Source of the DNA: Allacma fusca
Taxonomy: Eukaryota > Arthropoda > Collembola > Symphypleona > Sminthuridae
DNA: 64,000 bases
Assembly (NCBI GenBank): GCA_947179485.1
Contig: OX359250.1
Coordinates: 12,258,539 to 12,322,538 of the forward strand
Direction of reading: 5' to 3'
Below the pieces are notes generated by a model. The model was not told the origin of the DNA. It saw only the letters and a list, made by a program, of their open reading frames with translations, and ran no database searches. The position numbers and the translations under genes are program-made. This document shows, in pieces, positions 41,099 to 48,800 of the stretch. Positions within the stretch are counted from its first letter, which is position 1; every line of letters begins with the position of its first letter.

Positions 41099-43351
41099 TC
41101 TCTCTCTCTCTCTCTCTCTGTCTCTTGGTGTCTCCATCTCTAGCTCTTTTATATGTGTGTATAATAATCATATAATAAAACTTTTTTCCCTCTGAGTGCC
41201 AAAGGGTTATTTTATGCCTAAGTTGTGCGCAGTTGTATATAATTATTATTTCTTCTCTACTTGTAGCAAGGGACCATTCGACGAGCTCACTCAGAATCAG
41301 TGTCAGTGCATGTGTTAAGTCTAATAGAGAGGGAGAGAGAGAGAGAGACAGAAAGAGACGTGAGGAAGATATGTACCTCTCTACAGGATTCGTATGACCA
41401 TGCCAAATCTGAGATTCTCTTGAAAATATGCTCGTGTCATGTAGTAGTGTTATTTGGTGGACGTGTACTCACAATCAGTACATATTTGATGTCTTATGTA
41501 CATCCCGTCGGATGCATTAATGTTACGTAGTCATATTGTGTGATATGCATCTCTAGCATCATACGTACACTCTCAGGTGTATAAAAATATTATTATAATT
41601 ACTAGAGTTCCAAGGGATACGGAAATCTGAAATACTCTTAAAATAATTCAGTTTCTAAATTCAGATTCCTCCTGGAGTGTACTCCCCTAGTCACATGCTC
41701 CTTATGTCCCTATATATAATTATATGTACATACATTGCAAAATAGCAATTGTCATAGACGTCGGGTCTGGACTAGAGTCTAATAACTGACAACCAATGTA
41801 CGGTGGGATATGGCAGACATGAACGAAGGAGTGAGACCTTGGAGTTTTTTTTTAAATAAAAAAATAAATAAATTTGACAGAAAAATAATTTAATCGAAAG
41901 TATAGGAGATAAGAAGGGGATCTCGTGTTCTCCATATATTTCGATTAGGTATCTTTTTTTTTTAGAGTAACAATATAAAGGGGAGTAGTTTTGAGAGACT
42001 CGAGAGAAAATGATTTTCTTTTTTTTTGTGTGTGTGTGTGTGTGTCTCCTGTTTTGTTTCTAGGGACAGAGCTCTCTGTTTAAAACAAGGAGAGATTGCA
42101 ATGTTGGGGACGCTTTCGTTCATTGGGCTGTGTCTGTGTCTACTCACTTTTGCAGGGACGTATGTGTGCTCAACATCCCTGGTATGTTTGCACAGTAGTA
42201 GGGTCTCTATTGACCTTGAGGGAGTCTACACATTTGTAAGCATATGATAGATACATACCCACACGGAACGTAACGCAGATGTGGTTTTGTGTTTTATTTT
42301 ATTTATATGAACATAATTTACGTAGAGAGAGAGAGAGAGGGAGAAAAAAACAGACAGAGAAAGAAAGAGAGAGAGCTTCCTCTAAAACCAAGACATAGAA
42401 GATTGAAAAAAAAGTGAACCGTGTTCACTTCGGAATGAATTGGTTTATATAACTTGTGACTCTCCTTTCCTGTACAATGTTCAAGTTCAAGATAATTATT
42501 GAAGTATATAGATAATAATTATTTTTTGTATTTATATAATTATTTATTCTTGTTTGAAATTCCCCGTCTTCCTTCGTTTAGTATCTGTGTAAACCCAGTC
42601 ATGACATTTAGAGTTACAAGTCAGTTTTTGTCTTATACATATCTGTATCTATGTATATGTATGTAGATACATTTGACGAAGACGGGAAGAAGATGAAGGA
42701 GAGACATTTTTGATGTACCGTCCTCACATGGCATGGTCTGTCTCGAATGGAGCGGAGCTTAAGTTTATGCTCTTTAGCACAAAAATAGCTCCCCCCATAA
42801 GATTATTATTGAAGTAGTTGCAATCATCAAAAAATATGAGTATGGATAGTTCAAGGTTTCAAGAGTAGCATTTGGGAATTGTTACACCATGCTTTTAGTT
42901 AGTACTTGCAGATGATGGTAGTTTCTTTTTTTTTTCTTTTTTTTTTTTTAAACAAAAAAGTATATATTTTTATACGTATCCATGTGTAATATTATGGGGT
43001 TGGATGGGGAAGTCAGATTTCAACTGCGTCATTCATTTTATGTTGTATTTCCTCAGACGTACGTATTCTTTATATCCCTCTATTCATATATGTAATTTTC
43101 TTTATATGTATACACATGCTCCATGTAATTATGCATGTGAGTTAAATGGTTAGTTGCGGAAACGAGATCATTCTTTATTTTATTTTGTTACTGCTTCTGT
43201 GTGTACACAGTGTGGTACTACTTCTACTACTACTACTGCTGTTACTGAGACTACTGCTGCTCTCCTGCAAAATCCTACCATTGGACCAGACGACTCAAAC
43301 TATGGAATATAAAACCATGCGGAAAATGAGGTTTATTTTGGTATCCCCTCC

Positions 43352-43403
<52 letters not shown>

Positions 43404-44639
43404 TTTCCCTAAAGATACACTGACATGAGAAGTTAAACTTTTAGAGTTTTTTTTTCGCTTCAAGAAATTGTGGGAAAAGTAGGAAACCATAAGTAAATCC
43501 GGAATTGAATGAATGTTTACATAAAAGTACCTCTGACTATGGAGTTTGCACATTATGAACATATCCGTATTGATGAATCTATAAATGAAGCACGAGTTTT
43601 TTTTTCACAGAAAAAAAAGTTGCCTTTTTCTTCTTCTTTTGGGTAATGTTAAGAAGAAGAGAATTGTGTGGACAATATCTGAGGGGATTCTAAGGATTGT
43701 GTATGTGTCTAGTTGTCACTAACAACGTCTCTCTAACAACGTATTACTCTTCTAAGGATTGAGATGGGCAGGTTTAACGTGGTTCTCTTTTTGTCCTTCC
43801 CTCTGGTCCTATACTTATCGGTTTGATATATATATTATATATACATATACATATTTGTTTTTATACCTACTTTCTTTCGTTCCTGGGTTCCCATTTTCAA
43901 AGTAAAAGAGATGCTCTCTTTCTCTATCACTCTCTTTCTCTCTTTGTCCCTCTTGGGATAATTCAGACGAGACATGGTCCACAGGGTAAATGCAACGCAG
44001 GGGATATTTATAATGTTATAATATAGTAGTAGAAATGCATTTTACGTATCTCTCCTGAGGGATGTTAAATCCATCATGATGTATGTATGTATGTATGTAT
44101 GTGTGTATGTGCTTAGCCCTTAAATGTTTTAAGTATACAAGACTAGTGGTTTCTCTATTTTTTTTGGTCTCTTGCCCGAAAGACAGTATTAAAACTTATT
44201 ATTCTACTGCATTAGTAGTAGTAGTAGTAGTAGCTGTAACTGTAACTGTAACTGTAGTGTTAGTAGTTCCAGCTGAGTCTCTTCACAGTCTTTAGAGATG
44301 ATTGTGAAGATTGTCGGGGTGATTCGTAGTCATCAGCCCGTTTGTAGTAGCTGACAATGTGTAATTATGTGACTGTGAATAAGAGATTACCTGGGGGACA
44401 GAGGCAGAAGGATGGGGAAGCGTGAGAAGATCAAGGAGGATCAAGATAGATGAGAGATGTGTGAAGATAGCGTTGATTCCCTAAATGGACCAGTTTAATG
44501 AAATGCATACGTGCGTGGGAGAATTCCGTAAAAGCGAGATTGCATGAGGGATGGGAGTGGATGAGTAGGTGTGTGTGAGAAAGAGATCGGAGAGAGCTTA
44601 AAATGTAGGATAGTGAGAGCATATTAAAGAGAGTGAATT

Positions 44640-44679
<40 letters not shown>

Positions 44680-45408
44680 TGAGAGAAAAAAAAAGAGTCT
44701 GGAGAAACTTTTTGAAGGAAAAGAATTTGAGAAATGATGGGAACAGTTTTTTTTTTCTATGTACTACAAATATGTGCATAAGTGTTACCTAGACACGTGA
44801 AAGGGAAATCCTGAAATAACCTAAATAAAATATAGTTGGACGAAGTTAGTTTTTAGATAAGGTTTGGTTAGGTAAGGTAAGGTAAGGTAAGGTAGGACTT
44901 TAGAAGCTACAGTTTATATTATATAATTATGTAAGTATTGGGACGATTAGCTAGAGATACGCAAATATAATTGTATATCCCTAACCCTCCCCAAACCGGA
45001 ATCTACATGCATAGATATGTTCTGAATGAACAGTTGTGTTGTAATGATTTTCTTGTCTCGTTTACCTAATGCTTTCCCTACTTTGTAACTCTTTCTCTCA
45101 TTTTATCTCCTCTCAGACTCCGTCAACCTATCTATGTATGTATGTATGTATGTATGTATGTATGTATGTATTCCCGACTTCCTTCCTTTCTTCCTTGTAG
45201 TACTCCTCGGATCCTGAGGCCTCTCCCCAACACACGGAGTCATTATAATGACAAGCGTCTGTCCAAAGTCTCTAGTGTGTTTGCTGTTCCAATTGGAAAT
45301 ACCTATCTCAGTCTCAATCTTAGTAGATTCTGGGTTTCGATTCCCCTGTTTACCTCACCATTACTACTGTTGTGAGAGGAAGCGATTTTGGGGTAATTTC
45401 TGAATGAG

Positions 45409-45469
<61 letters not shown>

Positions 45470-48400
45470 TGCTAGCTAATGACACTGTCTTCCATGACAT
45501 AGGAAGACTTGTGTGACATTGGAGAGAACGGACAACACCTGTGTATCATCCACACTCTTAGTTATTACTAAAGTCCCGGATAGGATAATAATAATAATAA
45601 TAATTTATTACTATTTCAAACCCCATCTCACCCAATCTCTCTATAATAATTCTGCTGTGATTAGATACTTGAAGATCAATGTAGGAATTTTTGCCTGGGT
45701 TGAGTATAATAATTATTATTGTATAAATAGGAAATCACACTTGAGAGGAGACCAATGGTATGGTATCAGTCATGTTGACTTATTTGTAATCAGAGCAATG
45801 CAGAAACAATTGGTAGTTATTTTTACTTTTTGTTCTCCCAATTTTCTGTATTTAGGAGAGTGAGCGATTCTATGGACCAATCTGGTTTTCTTTGGGGGTG
45901 ATTGAGTAGTTTGTGTCCAATTTACTTTATGACTGATTGTGAGTCTGTGTTTATGTAGACGGGACTGATTGTGAGCATCTATTAATAGCCAGGATCATAC
46001 GTTTTCCTAAGTGCTGATGATTATTATGTAGATGTCTATGTATGTATATAAGTATCTATTTCTAGGGATGTATATTGTATGACAGGGATAGGGATAACTC
46101 TCACAATCAGAGGGTGGATGAATTTAGGTCGATTGAGGAGGGAGAGAAAATTCTCCCCATTGGATTTTTGATGTTGTTTTATGACACTATTGGTTTGGTC
46201 TCGTTCCTTGGGGACTTTTTTTTTTTTCTTCTTCTTCTTCTTCTTCTTCTTCTTCTTCAATGGAATTATGTATGCCTCTCTTTTCCCTTCTCTCCTGAGT
46301 TTTTTTTTGTCGGTCTCCCTATATATGCAGTTTATCAAAGATATATGAGAGACTCCTAAAATAAAAGAGATGGCTGGAGTAAAGGATTAGATGATAGATA
46401 ATCTAATAAATGGCTCTACTATGTCCTACTGCTCCTCCTGGCTAATGATGATGAGAAAGTCAACGGACTGTGTGTCAGTCTGGAGTGGATTTTTTTTTTA
46501 TCCTAAAAGGTTTTGGAACATCTTGTGGATAAATACTTTATTATTACTATATATTGTAGTACCTTTTATATATTGCTACATATATATATATATGTTATGT
46601 ATAAATACTATCGTATTATTATTATTATATATTTTTATTTATGTTCCACTGCTGTTGCTGGGATGAGACTCTATATTCAATATTTTATGATGTGGACATA
46701 CGTATTTTTTTATAGCTTCTTGTACAATAGTTCAACATACAAACAACAGGAGATTTGATATGATGGCTTTGGTAATATTTTTTCTTGTAATGTTGCTCCA
46801 TGAAACTATCTAATGTTTTTCTAATGACAATATTATTACTTCAAAGGAAAGGCGGAATCTAGGAAAATTGAGTAAAGGGATTATTGCTCAAGTTGTAGAG
46901 ATCAAGATACATCTCTTGTGTATTGTATAGATACATAAGTATATACATACATAGCTTCCCCTTGTGATATGAGATCTTTTGGTATCTTTGTTTTTTTTAT
47001 CCGGACTACAGTATACGTGCCTTTTGTGTTCATTTAGTTTAAAGGCTTTTCTATAACCTGTAAAACTACCTTGTCCTTTTCCGTTAGATTTCCTGTACAA
47101 ATGACAATTTTTAAAGGAAAGGGAACGAACGCTAGGAATATATGACAGGAGGGGAGGAAGCGGTGAGACCAATGGTGGAAAAGTTTGTTTTTAAAATCAA
47201 CAACCCGCTTAAATTGGGATAAGAGGATAAATAAAGTTATATGAAAGCCCACAAGTTCTTTAACAAATCTAAGTGCACTGGAGAATAAAAGTCTGATATG
47301 GGTTTTCCTGTGAGGGATTTGAAGTGGACTAGGATTGTATCCAGGGATTGTTTTGTCGTTATTATTATTATTATTATTATTACGACTCATACTCCAACTA
47401 ACCACACATTCTCTTTTAATTTGAGTAATGTTTTTGTTGTTGTTGTATTATCAGGGAAGGGATTTTTCCTCGGAAAGGTAATTTATTTTGATGATCCTGT
47501 AATTTGACAATCCACTACTAAATATTGAATGAAATTGTGAACAGCCATTTATACTTTCACGAATCCTTTCAAAGGAAATTGTGTGCTTGTTTGTTTGTTT
47601 GTTTGTTTCTGTATGAGGGTGAACTTTATAGTTAGTTACTATTGTTAGTAGGATTATTCCTATTGGGATGACAAGTTGACTCAAATTTCAGTCCATGGTT
47701 TGGAGGAGACACGAGAAACTTTTGGGGAATTGGGTTCTATATGGAAGTAGATACTCCTTTCTATATGTCCTCTAAAGCATCTGTGTATGATCGTTTGAGT
47801 GTTTGTATGAGTGATAAAGTACATTTCATATTTTATCTTGCTCCTCTGATGGTGACGTTGTTTGAGAGTGGATTATAGGGGGAGTTATTGATGGGATTGG
47901 TAATAATTATTATGCATTTTTTGAAATGTCCTCGCACTTTCAAATGCTGACACTTTCCTGAGAGTTCTGTGTGAGCTGATGTAAGAAATTGGAGGAGGGA
48001 ATTGATTGAAGGATTTGCGTTTATATATATATACATTTTTATGTATTTATAGATATATGTAAGGAATTTGGAAAGAAAGTGAAGATTTTTTTTTCCTCCT
48101 CATGGAAAACTATTCGTCCTCGGCTCTTTTAGTATTTGTACATATGATGAATATACTTATATGTGTGTGTGTGTGTGTGTTGCCTAGATGAGATTTGCAA
48201 ATGTAAGGGAAAAAAGATTTGGGAGGAATTTGTGAGAGGATAGTTTGAAGTGGCAAGTAGGGCTTGGAGTGGTGTAAGGAGAAATAACGATTGAGATTGG
48301 GAGGAAATTCATTGACGTTTTACAGTCACCTATTGGGAAGTAGTATCTATCTCTACATCTCTACATATCCATATATATCTATAATTTTTTTTACAGATAT

Positions 48401-48768
48401 TCAGAAACTTACTGGAGGTAGTTTTGAGGAGAGAGAGAGAGAGAGAGAGAGGTCCTGGAAGTGTACAAGTTTATGTATGTACTTATATCTATATGTATGT
48501 CGAGAATTTCCGAGCAGGTATCGTATGTATATAACGTAAAACTGGATGCATTAGTATGGATTGGATTTGAGTGGGGAAAGGTGTTAGTAGGGCCCTTGGA
48601 ATCCAAGTCTATTGAGTATCCACCAGTATATATGTACACAGATATGGGTATGTGAGGGAGGACAAGAGTAGGATGGAGGGAAAGGTGGTGGTAGTAAGTA
48701 AGTAAGTCAGTCAGTTCGTGGGGGATCTAGATATTGAGAAGAGAAGGCTCTTCTTTTGGACTAGGAGT

Positions 48769-48800
<32 letters not shown>

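Noticed and set aside
44867-44894. Interstitial telomere-like repeat (GGTTA/GGTAA)
   Set aside because: Only one unit matches the arthropod TTAGG telomere permutation; the others are GGTAA. Too short to support a telomeric origin.
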